From: Paracoccaceae bacterium
Lineage (GTDB): Bacteria > Pseudomonadota > Alphaproteobacteria > Rhodobacterales > Rhodobacteraceae
Direction: 5' to 3'
DNA length: 58,125 nt
Assembly: GCA_947449875.1 (NCBI GenBank)
Contig: CANFSY010000005.1
Location: 1-58,125 of the forward strand
Shown: in pieces, positions 1 to 8,131 of the stretch
Layout: the number at the start of each line of letters is the position of its first letter
Numbering within the stretch: the stretch's first letter is position 1
Notes under the pieces: model-generated
What the model was told of the DNA's origin: nothing
Seen by the model: only the letters and a program-made list of their open reading frames with translations
Database searches by the model: none
Program-made: the position numbers and the translations under genes

Positions 1-428
1 ACGTCTTCGGGCACCTTGAAGTAGTAATGCTTGGAGCCGCCGCCCGATCCGGTGTTAACGATCAGGCCAGCGCCAGCCACCTCCGGCACAACGCCCAGAA
101 GCTTTGCAAAGCTGGCCACGCCACCACTGCGGGCATCCACATCCACGACGAGGATGCCACGCAGGGCGATGCCGTAGCCCGTCCTAAACTGCTTCATCAG
201 TTCCATAGTCTCAAGCTGCTCTTCGCTCCAGTGTGGCGTGTGCTGCCAGTTGGAAACGCGAGGATGCTTGAACAGTGACTTCTCAGGGCAGTGGGGGTTT
301 CCGCATTCGCATTTCCCGTCCTTGTCGCGGCCATATAGCCCAAAGACGCGAAATCCCGCCTCCCAGAAAATGCGGTAAAGTGCAGGCGAGGTAGTGTTTT
401 CGTTAGGTATCGAAGAAGAGTTTGCCAT
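1..428 (-). CDS. bifunctional primase-polymerase N-terminal domain protein (partial)
   Basis: This gene is open to the window edge; 142 codons of the N-terminus are visible. It is too incomplete for a plain ORF scan but reads cleanly from ATG at 428, with AAAGG upstream. The features fit the prim-pol family found in plasmid, phage and satellite replication proteins: a Cys-rich stretch (C40, C42, C47) with H55 in FKHPR, the catalytic pair D96/D98 in LVVDVDAR, and a TGSGGGSKHYYF segment with H134. Such proteins synthesise primers and often carry a C-terminal helicase; whether a helicase follows cannot be seen. It lies downstream of the AlpA-like gene on the same strand, so it probably belongs to the element's replication module. 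Confidence 0.82.
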   Translation of the reverse strand, partial: MANSSSIPNENTTSPALYRIFWEAGFRVFGLYGRDKDGKCECGNPHCPEKSLFKHPRVSNWQHTPHWSEEQLETMELMKQFRTGYGIALRGILVVDVDARSGGVASFAKLLGVVPEVAGAGLIVNTGSGGGSKHYYFKVPED

Positions 429-565
429 AATGGCCTTTCTTTCTGTTTGAAGGCCGAGCAGAAATTTGGTAGTTTTCGTCACCACCACGTTGCTACCATG
501 CCCCTGCCCGAGCGATTGGGTGGGGGGGGGTACTTTTTGGTGGCGGTGCGTGCTGCCTTGGCCTG

Positions 566-730
566 CTAGACAAAGGCCAAGATTTCAGATTTCGGCCACC
601 GGCTGAAGCCACCCAGCTTGACGGCTGGGGGCAGGATGCCTTTAGCAACCCAAAGGTGCCAAGTCGGGATCGAAACGTCCAGCAAGGCAGCACCCTCGCG
701 GACGTTGAGAAGTGGGTCGAGAATACTCAT
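566..730 (-). CDS. AlpA-family helix-turn-helix regulator / excisionase-like protein
   Basis: A 54-aa ORF starts with MSILDPLLNVREGAALLDVS and ends in KSEILAFV. This is the layout of AlpA/MerR-like winged helix-turn-helix proteins of satellites and prophages: an initial strand, a recognition helix (TWHLWVAKG) and a short wing (KLGGFSRWPKSEI). AAGG lies 9 bases before the ATG. AlpA proteins activate integrase expression or act as recombination directionality factors. It sits between the unknown ORF at 824-1507 and the prim-pol gene on the same strand. The overlapping 66-aa frame at 493-693 looks spurious. The family call is good; whether it acts as activator or excisionase is unknown. Confidence 0.72.
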   Translation of the reverse strand: MSILDPLLNVREGAALLDVSIPTWHLWVAKGILPPAVKLGGFSRWPKSEILAFV

Positions 731-823
731 GATGCAACCTTGCCTCGTTTGGGACAGGTTGATCTTTAGGCTTTGAGAATTCCGCAGTCGAAATGACAGA
801 AATGTTAAAATGCATTTCGCCGT

Positions 824-1507
824 TTAATTCATTCCGGCCAATGCCTTTTGAACTGTTCTTGTGTCACAACTCAGACCGGACGCGTTGATTGCATCAGTGA
901 CGGTAACCCACTGCGCCTTGCCCCTGCCATTGGGGTACAACGCGAGGTAGCGTTTTCTAATCGGTTCTTGTTTTGACCGACGGCCTTTTTTTGCGCGGGT
1001 TGCGGGGGCATCGAAAAGCAGCACTTCCAACAATTGGTTTGCCGTCGGCTTCCAACAGACTGGCCAGCCGTGCCAAGCTTCAAGCAAATTATTGAGGTCC
1101 GGCCGGTCACTGTCTGGCGGACTGTGGTGAACATCTACCGTGAAGGTTTCAGGCCGGATCGCGTAGAACACATCCCCATTCCGTCTGGCAAGTTTACTCC
1201 GCGCGATTGGATCATCGGGGAACTCTTCTTCGGGACCAATCCAGAAGTTTTGGGCATAGCAGTCAAGTTTCAGGGCATTGCCCTCGGGAGATGTTACAAA
1301 CAATTGGCCTGCGGTGCGCTTGACGAAGCGACCCCAAAGCCATTCGCGGTAGGCTTCCCATCGCGTCGCTTCCGGTTCTGTCATGGCTTGGGTGAGTTTT
1401 GGCCCTTCAATCCTTGGCTGCTTGTGCGACCATTGCAATGCGATGTCGCCCACCATGCGGTAAGTGTCGGATAAAGTTCGAAATCCGTCGGGACAAAACA
1501 TCTTCAC
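824..1507 (-). CDS. hypothetical protein of the integrated element, overlapping the integrase
   Basis: This 227-aa protein was not recognised. Its ATG lies inside the last codons of the integrase (ATGA-type overlap at 1504-1507), so both are probably translated from one mRNA. The N-terminal half is rich in Trp and acidic residues (REWLWGRF). The C-terminal 50 residues are basic and look like a DNA-binding module (RKRYLALYPNGRG followed by a helix pair ending SCDTRTVQKAL). A regulator or an accessory recombination/replication factor would suit the position, but this is a guess. No signal peptide or membrane segment is visible. Confidence 0.6.
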   Translation of the reverse strand: MKMFCPDGFRTLSDTYRMVGDIALQWSHKQPRIEGPKLTQAMTEPEATRWEAYREWLWGRFVKRTAGQLFVTSPEGNALKLDCYAQNFWIGPEEEFPDDPIARSKLARRNGDVFYAIRPETFTVDVHHSPPDSDRPDLNNLLEAWHGWPVCWKPTANQLLEVLLFDAPATRAKKGRRSKQEPIRKRYLALYPNGRGKAQWVTVTDAINASGLSCDTRTVQKALAGMN

Positions 1508-2703
1508 GCCTCCCGAACCAATTGGACCACGGAGCTATTCTTACCGGTCACATGCTTAGCCCAGCGCCCCATAAGTACTCGTCTTTGTTCGAGAAAGTCC
1601 GTGCGGCGGTAGGCCCTTTCCACGGTGCCACCAACAACATGTGACAGGCAGCTTTCTGCAACCTCGTGGGGAGTGTCTGTCGTCTCAGCTATCCAGTTGC
1701 GCAAGCTTGTGCGAAAGCCATGTGGGCGTGCCTCCATGTTCATTCGTTCCATCAGGCGGCTCATTGTCATGTCGCTGATCACGCCCTTGCGCACGCTGGG
1801 AAAAAGAAAGCCATCACGTGCAAGTGGTTTTGCCTGTTCTATCACCTCAAGCGCTTCAGCACACAACGGGACGCGAAAATCTGGGGTAGCATCGCGTGGA
1901 CCCTTCATCTTTTCACCGTCGATGGTCCAAACGTCGCCGTTGATCTGGTCAAGATGCAGGAAGCGTAGCGGTGCAGACCGCACCCCAGTTAAAATCAGCA
2001 GCCTGAGGGCTAGATGGGTGATCGAACCGTCGCCTAGAACGTCATAGAAGGCGGGGACTTCCTGCCACGGTAGGGACGGTACGTTCTCTGGCTTGTGGCG
2101 TTGCTTGCCCAACAGTGCACGGGCCTTTTCAGCCGCTTGCAGGTCTACGTCGAGGCCCAGTGCGGCTGCATGCTTCATGCAGATCGCCAAACGGTTAAGT
2201 GCCTTCTTTGCTGTTTCGGCCTTGGTGTGCCAGATTGGGGTAAGTGTGTCGCGAATGTCGGTTTGGTCGATCTCGGCCACCGGCATCCGACCCAGTTTCG
2301 GCAAGATGTAAAGGCGGATCGGGGAAAACCAGCGCCCAGCCTCTCCATCACCCTTTAACTGGGCCTTGCGGCTTTCAAAGGCGTCGGCAGCAACGTCCTT
2401 CAGAAGGTGGAGGTTGCGCAAGGCTTCGCGGCGTTCCTTTTCTCGCTGTTTGATCGGGTCGACCTCTGATGCGGCAATGCTGCGCCACTTGGCAGCTAAG
2501 CTACGGGCATCCTTCAAGGACACGTCCTGAACAGACCCAAGGCCCATTTCCCGTCGCCGCCCGTGAATGGTGATCCGCAGCATCCACTGTCCACCACCAT
2601 CTGCGCGCTTTATCAGCCACAGGCCGCCACCGTCGCAGTACTTGCCGGTGCCCGCGGCTTTGACTTCCAAGGCGGTCAACTTATTCAGCGAATGAGCAGC
2701 CAT
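1504..2703 (-). CDS. int: tyrosine-type site-specific integrase (P4-like)
   Basis: This 399-aa protein has an N-terminal arm-binding domain typical of P4-type integrases (about residues 1-90, YCDGGGLWLIKR), a core-binding domain (about 95-190) and a catalytic domain. Expected active-site residues are visible: R242 in TGVRS, R331 in HGFR with H328, H355 in LSHVVGG, and the nucleophile Y365 in ERAYRR. The usual Glu after the first Arg motif is replaced (TGVRSAP). I start at the ATG at 2703, preceded by GAGGTGG; an upstream ATG at 2724 adds 7 residues. The gene starts 180 bases from the putative att site, the normal place for such integrases. It should insert the element into a tRNA gene and excise it with a directionality factor. 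Confidence 0.92.
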   Translation of the reverse strand: MAAHSLNKLTALEVKAAGTGKYCDGGGLWLIKRADGGGQWMLRITIHGRRREMGLGSVQDVSLKDARSLAAKWRSIAASEVDPIKQREKERREALRNLHLLKDVAADAFESRKAQLKGDGEAGRWFSPIRLYILPKLGRMPVAEIDQTDIRDTLTPIWHTKAETAKKALNRLAICMKHAAALGLDVDLQAAEKARALLGKQRHKPENVPSLPWQEVPAFYDVLGDGSITHLALRLLILTGVRSAPLRFLHLDQINGDVWTIDGEKMKGPRDATPDFRVPLCAEALEVIEQAKPLARDGFLFPSVRKGVISDMTMSRLMERMNMEARPHGFRTSLRNWIAETTDTPHEVAESCLSHVVGGTVERAYRRTDFLEQRRVLMGRWAKHVTGKNSSVVQLVREA

Positions 2704-2853
2704 TCTATCCACCTCATTGTCCACCTTAGACAGTAAGCTTGGCTGAGACAGATTGAAAGTAAGAAAATGCTAATAACACAGGGAAATAGGCGCTATGAGC
2801 CTTAGCCGATGCTTTGTGAGTGTGCCCAATAGAACCTGATAGAGTTCCTATAT

Positions 2854-2881
2854 GGTGCTTCTATGCCTCTTCTGGGCACCA
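2854..2881 (+). other. tRNA(Phe)-like 3' end, putative attachment site (att)
   Basis: The block ends TCTGGGCACCA and resembles, from memory, the T-arm plus acceptor 3' strand of alphaproteobacterial tRNA(Phe), with several mismatches in the T-arm half. No 5' tRNA body precedes it in the window. The same strand carries a terminator 13 bases downstream, as expected after a tRNA gene. A 7-base inverted repeat (GTGCCCA at 2822-2828, TGGGCAC at 2873-2879) frames it and could be an integrase core site. It is consistent with an integrase having split a tRNA gene, the intact copy lying left of the window. The tRNA identity is tentative. Confidence 0.5.
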
Positions 2882-2893
2882 ATATCGCAAATA

Positions 2894-2927
2894 AGCCGTG
2901 CAATCCGAAGGGTTTGCGCGGCTTTTT
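2894..2927 (+). terminator. Rho-independent terminator after the tRNA-like 3' end
   Basis: AGCCGTGCAATCC pairs with GGTTTGCGCGGCT across a short loop (one wobble, one mismatch) and is followed by TTTT on the plus strand. No plus-strand gene precedes it except the tRNA-like 3' end. This supports the idea that it once terminated a full tRNA transcript. Confidence 0.75.
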
Positions 2928-2946
2928 CGTCTGGCTGTGCTGTGGC

Positions 2947-3714
2947 CTAAAGATACCCCTGCGCCTTAAAGGACACTTGCTGCGATTTGCCGATGATCAG
3001 GTGGTCATGCAGCACGATCCCCAGCGCGTTGGCTGCATCTTGCACCTGAAGCGTCATGGAAATATCCGCCTGCGAGGGTGTCGGGTCCCCAGACGGATGA
3101 TTGTGCACCAAGATCACCGCCGAGGCGTTAAGTTCCAGCGCGCGTTTGACCACCTCGCGCGGGTAGACCGGCACGTGATCTACCGTGCCTTCGGCTTGCG
3201 CCTCGTCAGCGATCAGGGTGTTCTTGCGGTCTAGGAACAAAATGCGAAATTGCTCGGTTTCGCGGTGGGCCATGACGGTTTGGCAATAGTCAAGCAGCGC
3301 GCTCCACGAGGTGAGAACGGGTCGGTTCAGCACCCTGCCCCGCATCAAGCGGCCGGCGGCCGCCTCGACGATTTTAAGCTCTTGGATGACGGCCTCGCCC
3401 ACGCCTTTGACCATGGTCAGCCGTTGCGGGCTGGCAGAGATGACGTGGTTAAAGTCGCCGAACGTGTCCAGCAGCAGATGCGCCAAGGGTTTGACATCTT
3501 GGCGCGGGATGGCGCGGAACAGCAGCAGTTCCAGCAGTTCGTAATCTGGCAAGGCTGCGGCACCGCCCGCCATAAAGCGGTCGCGCAGGCGTTTGCGGTG
3601 GTCGGTGATGTAAGAGGGCAGCTTTGCGGGCAAAACTGCGGCAAACGCTTCATCCTCTGCCCTTTTGGGGGACAGGAGGGGGAGGGCTTGTTCGTGAAAT
3701 CCGTTGGGTGCCAT
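2947..3714 (-). CDS. radC: RadC family JAB/MPN-domain protein
   Basis: This 255-aa protein has an N-terminal helix-hairpin-helix region (LTMVKGVGEAVIQELK) and a C-terminal JAB1/MPN metal-binding domain with the JAMM signature HNHPSGDPTPSQAD. RadC proteins were named for DNA repair, but their biochemical role is still unclear. I chose the ATG at 3714 over the upstream frame start at 3840: the longer version would overlap dnaJ and run through dnaJ's terminator. The gene follows dnaJ on the same strand and converges on the integrated element's terminator. Confidence 0.88.
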   Translation of the reverse strand: MAPNGFHEQALPLLSPKRAEDEAFAAVLPAKLPSYITDHRKRLRDRFMAGGAAALPDYELLELLLFRAIPRQDVKPLAHLLLDTFGDFNHVISASPQRLTMVKGVGEAVIQELKIVEAAAGRLMRGRVLNRPVLTSWSALLDYCQTVMAHRETEQFRILFLDRKNTLIADEAQAEGTVDHVPVYPREVVKRALELNASAVILVHNHPSGDPTPSQADISMTLQVQDAANALGIVLHDHLIIGKSQQVSFKAQGYL

Positions 3715-3762
3715 GCGGGCAATCTGGCACGGTCTTGGTGAAAAAAGCGTTAAGGGACGTAC

Positions 3763-3793
3763 AAAAAACGCCGCAGCCCTGTCGGGTGCGGCG
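3763..3793 (-). terminator. Rho-independent terminator after dnaJ
   Basis: On the minus strand, CGCCGCACCC and GGCTGCGGCG form a stem with one mismatch, followed by six T residues. It lies 25 bases past the dnaJ stop and should end the dnaK-dnaJ transcript before radC. Confidence 0.8.
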
Positions 3794-3818
3794 TATTTAG
3801 GCGGCAAAGGATGGCGGG

Positions 3819-4967
3819 TTAGTTTTTCATCCCATCCCAAAAGCCTTTGACCTTGGCAAAGAACGATGACCCTTCGGGATTGTTATCCGCCCCCAGCTTT
3901 TCGAACTCGGCCAGAAGTTCTTTCTGGCGTGACGACAGGTTGACCGGCGTTTCCACGGCCAGTTCGATCATCATATCGCCCGCCCCACCGCCCCGCAGCG
4001 CGGGCATGCCCTTGGCGCGCAGGCGCAACTGCTTGCCGGTTTGGGTGCCCGCTGGCACCTTGACCCGACTTTTGCCGCCGTCAATCGTGGGCACTTCGAC
4101 CTCGCCGCCCAAGGCGGCCGTGATCATCGACACGGGGACGCGGCAGAACAGGTTCACCCCGTCGCGCTGAAAGATCGGGTGGTCGCGGGTTTCGATGAAG
4201 ATGTACAAATCGCCCGTCGGCCCGCCGCGCATTCCGGCCTCGCCCTCGCCCGACAGGCGAATGCGGGTGCCGGTTTCAACGCCTGCCGGAATATTGACCG
4301 ACAAGGAGCGTTCTTTTTCGGTGCGACCCGCACCACCGCAGGCTTTGCAGGGGTTTTTGATCGTTTGGCCAGCGCCCGCACAGGTGGGGCAGGTGCGTTC
4401 GACCGTGAAGAACCCTTGCTGGGCGCGCACCTTGCCCATGCCCGAACAGGTCGGGCAGGTGACAGGTTCGGCACCGCCTTCTGCCCCCGTGCCGCTGCAA
4501 ACATCGCAGGCGACCGAGCTGGGCACGGTGATGGTTTTTTGAACGCCCTTAAAGCTTTCTTCCAGCGAGACGCGCAGGTTATAGCGCAGGTCAGACCCAC
4601 GCTGTGCCCGACTGCGCCGCCCGCCTTGGGCCCCTTGGCCGCCGCGGCCCATAAAGTCGCCAAACAGGTCTTCGAACACGTCCGAGAAGGACGCGCCGAA
4701 ATCGCCATTTCCGCCGCCGCCGCCACCCGGGCCGCGCCCGCCTTCAAAGGCCGCGTGACCATAGCGGTCATAGGCCGCCTTTTTGTCGGCGTCTTTTAGA
4801 ACATCGTAAGCCTCGTTGATTTCTTTGAACTGGGCTTCGGCGTTGGGATTGTCGGTGTTGCGGTCGGGGTGCAGTTCTTTGGCCTTGGTGCGGTAGGCTT
4901 TCTTCAGCTCTTCCGCCGAGGCGCCTTTGGTTGCCCCCAAGACTTCGTAATAATCGCGCTTTGCCAT
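3819..4967 (-). CDS. dnaJ: chaperone protein DnaJ
   Basis: Hsp40 co-chaperone (382 aa) that delivers substrates to DnaK and stimulates its ATPase. All type I parts are visible: the J domain at residues 1-70 with HPD at 33-35, a Gly-rich linker ([10 protein letters not shown], about 76-110), and four CxxCxGxG zinc-binding repeats ([32 protein letters not shown]). The C-terminal substrate-binding and dimerisation region follows. Length is normal. It lies 72 bases downstream of dnaK with a stem-loop between them, and a terminator follows it. Confidence 0.98.
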   Translation of the reverse strand: MAKRDYYEVLGATKGASAEELKKAYRTKAKELHPDRNTDNPNAEAQFKEINEAYDVLKDADKKAAYDRYGHAAFEGGRGPGGGGGGNGDFGASFSDVFEDLFGDFMGRGGQGAQGGRRSRAQRGSDLRYNLRVSLEESFKGVQKTITVPSSVACDVCSGTGAEGGAEPVTCPTCSGMGKVRAQQGFFTVERTCPTCAGAGQTIKNPCKACGGAGRTEKERSLSVNIPAGVETGTRIRLSGEGEAGMRGGPTGDLYIFIETRDHPIFQRDGVNLFCRVPVSMITAALGGEVEVPTIDGGKSRVKVPAGTQTGKQLRLRAKGMPALRGGGAGDMMIELAVETPVNLSSRQKELLAEFEKLGADNNPEGSSFFAKVKGFWDGMKN

Positions 4968-4996
4968 GGCAGGACCTTTGTATCAAGAATGCGTTT

Positions 4997-5020
4997 GGGC
5001 GACCCCGTTGGGGGCCGCCC
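4997..5020 (-). other. stem-loop between dnaK and dnaJ
   Basis: On the minus strand GGGCGGCCCC and GGGGTCGCCC pair around CAAC, with no T-run after it. It sits in the 72-base gap between dnaK and dnaJ. It could stabilise the dnaK mRNA end or lower dnaJ output relative to dnaK; this is inference. Confidence 0.5.
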
Positions 5021-5039
5021 TTAGCCGGTTCTGCGCAGG

Positions 5040-6956
5040 TTACTTGCGCTTGTTGTCGCCGAGATCTTCGAAGTCGGCGTCAACGATGTCGTCATCCACA
5101 TCGCGCGGGCCGCCTTCGTCGCTGTTGCCTTCCGAGGCTTCGGCCTGCGCCTTATAAATCGCCTCGCCCAGCTTCATCGCGGCATCGGTCAGGTTCTGGA
5201 TACCGCCTTTGATCTTGCCGGCGTCTTCGGTTTTGATCGTGTCTTCCAAGGCGTTCATCGCCAGTTCGATCATTTCGACGGTCGACGGATCGACCTTGTC
5301 GGAATGTTCGGACAGCGACTTCTTGGTCGAATGCAGCAGGCCTTCGGCTTGGTTCTTCGCCTCGACCAGCTCGCGGCGGGCCTTGTCGGCGTCGGCGTTG
5401 GCTTCAGCGTCTTTGACCATGCGTTCGATATCGGCATCCGACAACCCGCCCGAGGCTTGGATCGTGATCGCCTGTTCCTTGCCAGTGCCTTTATCCTTGG
5501 CCTTGACCGTCACGATACCGTTGGCGTCGATGTCAAAGGTGACTTCGATCTGGGGCATACCGCGCGGGGCGGGGGGGATGTTTTCCAGATTGAACTGGCC
5601 CAGCATTTTGTTATCGGCGGCCATTTCCCGCTCGCCTTGGAAGCAGCGCAGGGTCACGGCGTTTTGGTTGTCTTCGGCGGTCGAGAAGATCTGGCTTTTC
5701 TTGGTCGGGATCGTGGTGTTGCGATCGATCAAGCGGGTAAAGACACCGCCCAAGGTTTCGATGCCCAAAGACAGCGGCGTCACGTCCAGCAGAACCACGT
5801 CTTTCACGTCACCCTGCAGCACGCCCGCTTGAATGGCGGCACCGGCGGCCACGACTTCGTCGGGGTTCACGCCCTTGTGGGGCTCTTTGCCGAAGAATTT
5901 GGTCACTTCTTCGATCACGCGCGGCATGCGCGTCATACCGCCGACCAGAACCACTTCGTCGATGTCGCCGATGCTGACGCCCGCATCTTTCAACGCCGCT
6001 TGGCACGGCTTGATCGAGCGTTTGATCAGATCGTCACACAGGCTTTCCAGCTTGGCGCGGGTCAGCTTGACCACCAAGTGCAAGGGCTGGCCCGAGTTGC
6101 GGTCCATGCTGATAAAGGGCTGGTTGATTTCGGTCTGCGACGACGACGACAGTTCGATCTTGGCCTTTTCTGCCGCCTCTTTCAGGCGTTGCAGGGCCAT
6201 CTTGTCCAAGGTCAGGTCAACGCCGTGCTCTTTCTTGAACTCGTCTGCCAAGAAATTCACGATGCGCATGTCGAAGTCTTCGCCACCCAAGAAGGTGTCA
6301 CCGTTGGTCGACTTTACTTCAAACAGGCCGTCGTCGATTTCCAGAATGGTGATGTCAAACGTCCCGCCGCCAAGGTCATAGACCGCGATGGTTTTGGTTT
6401 CTTTTTTGTCCAGACCGTAGGCCAAGGCGGCAGCGGTCGGCTCGTTGATGATGCGCAGCACTTCAAGGCCCGCGATTTTGCCGGCGTCTTTGGTGGCTTG
6501 GCGTTGCGCGTCGTTGAAATAGGCGGGCACGGTGATGACGGCTTGGGTGACGGTTTCGCCCAAATAGGCCTCAGCCGTTTCTTTCATCTTTTGCAGGATG
6601 ATCGCCGAGACTTGGCTGGGCGAGAACTTTTCGCCGCGCGCTTCCACCCACGCATCGCCGTCGCTGCCACCGGCGCTGACAACTTTATAGGGCAGGTTTT
6701 TCAGATCTTTTGCCAGCATCGAATCATTCGCCTTGCGGCCAATCAGGCGCTTGACGGCGAAGATGGTGTTAGAGGCGTTGGTGACCGCTTGGCGCTTGGC
6801 GGCTTGGCCAACCAGACGCTCGTTCTCGGTAAAGGCGACGATCGACGGTGTGGTGCGCGCGCCTTCGGAATTTTCAATGATACGGGGTTGGCTGCCATCC
6901 ATGATGGCGACGCAAGAGTTGGTGGTTCCCAGGTCGATGCCGATGATCTTGGCCAT
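5040..6956 (-). CDS. dnaK: molecular chaperone DnaK (Hsp70)
   Basis: A 638-aa Hsp70, full length for alphaproteobacteria. The ATPase domain starts [18 protein letters not shown], with the second phosphate motif in [10 protein letters not shown] and the adenosine motif [11 protein letters not shown]. The substrate-binding domain begins near [13 protein letters not shown], and the acidic C-terminal tail ends [13 protein letters not shown]. It folds nascent and stress-damaged proteins with DnaJ and GrpE; grpE is not in the window. The ATG at 6956 is preceded by AGGGAACG. Expression is probably heat-shock controlled through the RpoH-like promoter at 7074-7103. Confidence 0.99.
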   Translation of the reverse strand: MAKIIGIDLGTTNSCVAIMDGSQPRIIENSEGARTTPSIVAFTENERLVGQAAKRQAVTNASNTIFAVKRLIGRKANDSMLAKDLKNLPYKVVSAGGSDGDAWVEARGEKFSPSQVSAIILQKMKETAEAYLGETVTQAVITVPAYFNDAQRQATKDAGKIAGLEVLRIINEPTAAALAYGLDKKETKTIAVYDLGGGTFDITILEIDDGLFEVKSTNGDTFLGGEDFDMRIVNFLADEFKKEHGVDLTLDKMALQRLKEAAEKAKIELSSSSQTEINQPFISMDRNSGQPLHLVVKLTRAKLESLCDDLIKRSIKPCQAALKDAGVSIGDIDEVVLVGGMTRMPRVIEEVTKFFGKEPHKGVNPDEVVAAGAAIQAGVLQGDVKDVVLLDVTPLSLGIETLGGVFTRLIDRNTTIPTKKSQIFSTAEDNQNAVTLRCFQGEREMAADNKMLGQFNLENIPPAPRGMPQIEVTFDIDANGIVTVKAKDKGTGKEQAITIQASGGLSDADIERMVKDAEANADADKARRELVEAKNQAEGLLHSTKKSLSEHSDKVDPSTVEMIELAMNALEDTIKTEDAGKIKGGIQNLTDAAMKLGEAIYKAQAEASEGNSDEGGPRDVDDDIVDADFEDLGDNKRK

Positions 6957-7336
6957 GACGTTCCCTTTTCTTAGGCGAAGTTATGAAGCGGACCCCATCA
7001 GGCATCCAGCCTCGTTCCCAAACTGAACCGTCAGACGGTGCATTTGCGCACACCCCCTTTCGGCTTCGATGGGTATATAAGGAGGGGTCGCGGGTGCTGC
7101 AAGCGCCGCTTGCCCAAGAAATTCGCCTGAATTTGCTCGAATCCGCAGATTTCTTGTAAAGTCGCTGCCCCGATGGCGCTAGGGTGCCATCGTGGGCCCG
7201 TTTTCGTTGCATTTGAGGCAAATGCCCGGTTGATTGTGGGGTGATAACTTGCCGTTCGCCGTGACATTATAGATAAGGGCGCGTGCTGACAGACCTGTTA
7301 CAGCATCGGGGGCATCCCGATGGCAAAGGAGACTTG
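6957..7336. other. intergenic region between divergent dnaK and cysQ
   Basis: About 380 bases without a convincing gene. The dnaK side holds an RpoH-type promoter (7074-7103) and a roughly 115-base leader. The cysQ side has a possible -10 (TATAGA near 7269) without a clear -35. No CIRCE inverted repeat (TTAGCACTC/GAGTGCTAA) was seen. Small frames here lack ribosome binding sites and look spurious. Confidence 0.7.
7074..7103 (-). promoter_or_regulatory. RpoH (sigma32)-type promoter of dnaK-dnaJ
   Basis: Read on the minus strand the element is CTTGCA, 16 bases, CTTATA. This is close to the alphaproteobacterial RpoH pattern (CTTG...CTATAT, spacing about 16). It lies about 115 bases upstream of the dnaK start. 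Confidence 0.6.
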
Positions 7337-8131
7337 ATGGAGTTCGATCGTATGATCCCGGTGTTCCGCCGGCTTGCGCTAGAAGCAGGCGCGCGGATCT
7401 TGCAGGTCTACAACAGCCCCGATTTCGCGGTGAAATCCAAAAGCGATTCCAGCCCCGTGACAGAGGCTGACGAGGCGGCCGATGCGCTGATCTCGGCCGG
7501 ATTGCGGGCGGCCTTTCCCGATCTGGCGTTGATCACCGAAGAACAGGCGGCCAGCCACGCCCTGCGCGCGTCAACCTTTCTGATCGTCGATCCGTTGGAT
7601 GGCACCAAGGAATTTGTTCAACGGCGCGGCGATTTTACGGTGAACATCGCCTATGTCAAAGACGGCATCCCGCTGCGCGGGGTGGTTTACGCTCCGGCGC
7701 AGGATCGGCTGTTTTACACGCTGGCAGATGGCACCTCGGTCGAAGAGACCGGCGCTTTTGATCATGATGTGGTGGGCGATTTGCATCGGCTTGCCGTGGC
7801 CAAGCCTGACATGGCGGCGCTGCGGGTGGTGGCCTCAAAAAGCCACCGCGATGCGGCGACGGATGATTACATCGGCAAATATGCTGTGGCCGATATGAAA
7901 AGCGCGGGATCCAGCCTGAAGTTTTGCTTGCTGGCCACGGGCGAGGCGGATCTGTACCCCCGCCTTGGCCGCACGATGGAATGGGACACCGCCGCAGGCG
8001 ATGCCGTTTTGCGCGGCGCTGGCGGGCATGTGGTGCGCTTTGATGACCATAGCCCCTTGACCTATGGCAAGGCGGGCTGGGATAATCCGTTCTTCATCGC
8101 CTATGCGCCCGGAGTGGATTTGCAAAAATGA
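7337..8131 (+). CDS. cysQ: 3'(2'),5'-bisphosphate nucleotidase CysQ
   Basis: A 264-aa inositol-monophosphatase-fold enzyme that hydrolyses 3'-phosphoadenosine 5'-phosphate, the by-product of sulfate activation, to AMP. The Mg-binding signatures are visible: EEQAA around residues 68-72, DPLDGTKEF at 85-93 and WDTAAGDAVLRGAGG near the C-terminus. I start at the ATG at 7337 because AAAGGAGA precedes it; an upstream in-frame start at 7283 has no such site. Its stop overlaps the kdsB start (ATGA), so the two genes are cotranscribed. Confidence 0.92.
   Translation: MEFDRMIPVFRRLALEAGARILQVYNSPDFAVKSKSDSSPVTEADEAADALISAGLRAAFPDLALITEEQAASHALRASTFLIVDPLDGTKEFVQRRGDFTVNIAYVKDGIPLRGVVYAPAQDRLFYTLADGTSVEETGAFDHDVVGDLHRLAVAKPDMAALRVVASKSHRDAATDDYIGKYAVADMKSAGSSLKFCLLATGEADLYPRLGRTMEWDTAAGDAVLRGAGGHVVRFDDHSPLTYGKAGWDNPFFIAYAPGVDLQK

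Larger units (their letters stand above)
1..2881. mobile_element. right end of an integrated element (phage-satellite-like island)
   Basis: The segment carries, all on the minus strand, a tyrosine integrase next to the putative attachment site, an unknown ORF overlapping it, an AlpA-like excisionase/regulator and a primase-polymerase gene that runs off the left edge. The boundary is placed at a tRNA(Phe)-like 3' end at 2854-2881, followed by a plus-strand terminator. Beyond it begins the housekeeping radC-dnaJ-dnaK block. An int-alpA-prim/pol order is known from P4-like and PICI-type satellites; that assignment is inference because the left part of the element, including any capsid-interference or packaging genes, lies outside the window. 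Confidence 0.7.

Noticed and set aside
493-693. 66-aa minus-strand frame in the integrated element
   Set aside because: It overlaps the AlpA-like gene in another frame; the AlpA frame has a clear helix-turn-helix and a ribosome binding site.
5304-6974. 556-aa open frame antisense to dnaK
   Set aside because: It mirrors the dnaK coding sequence, has His/Gln/Asp-rich composition typical of antisense frames in GC-rich genes, and no ribosome binding site or known fold.
6957-7336. CIRCE element upstream of dnaK
   Set aside because: The TTAGCACTC/GAGTGCTAA inverted repeat is not present in the gap.
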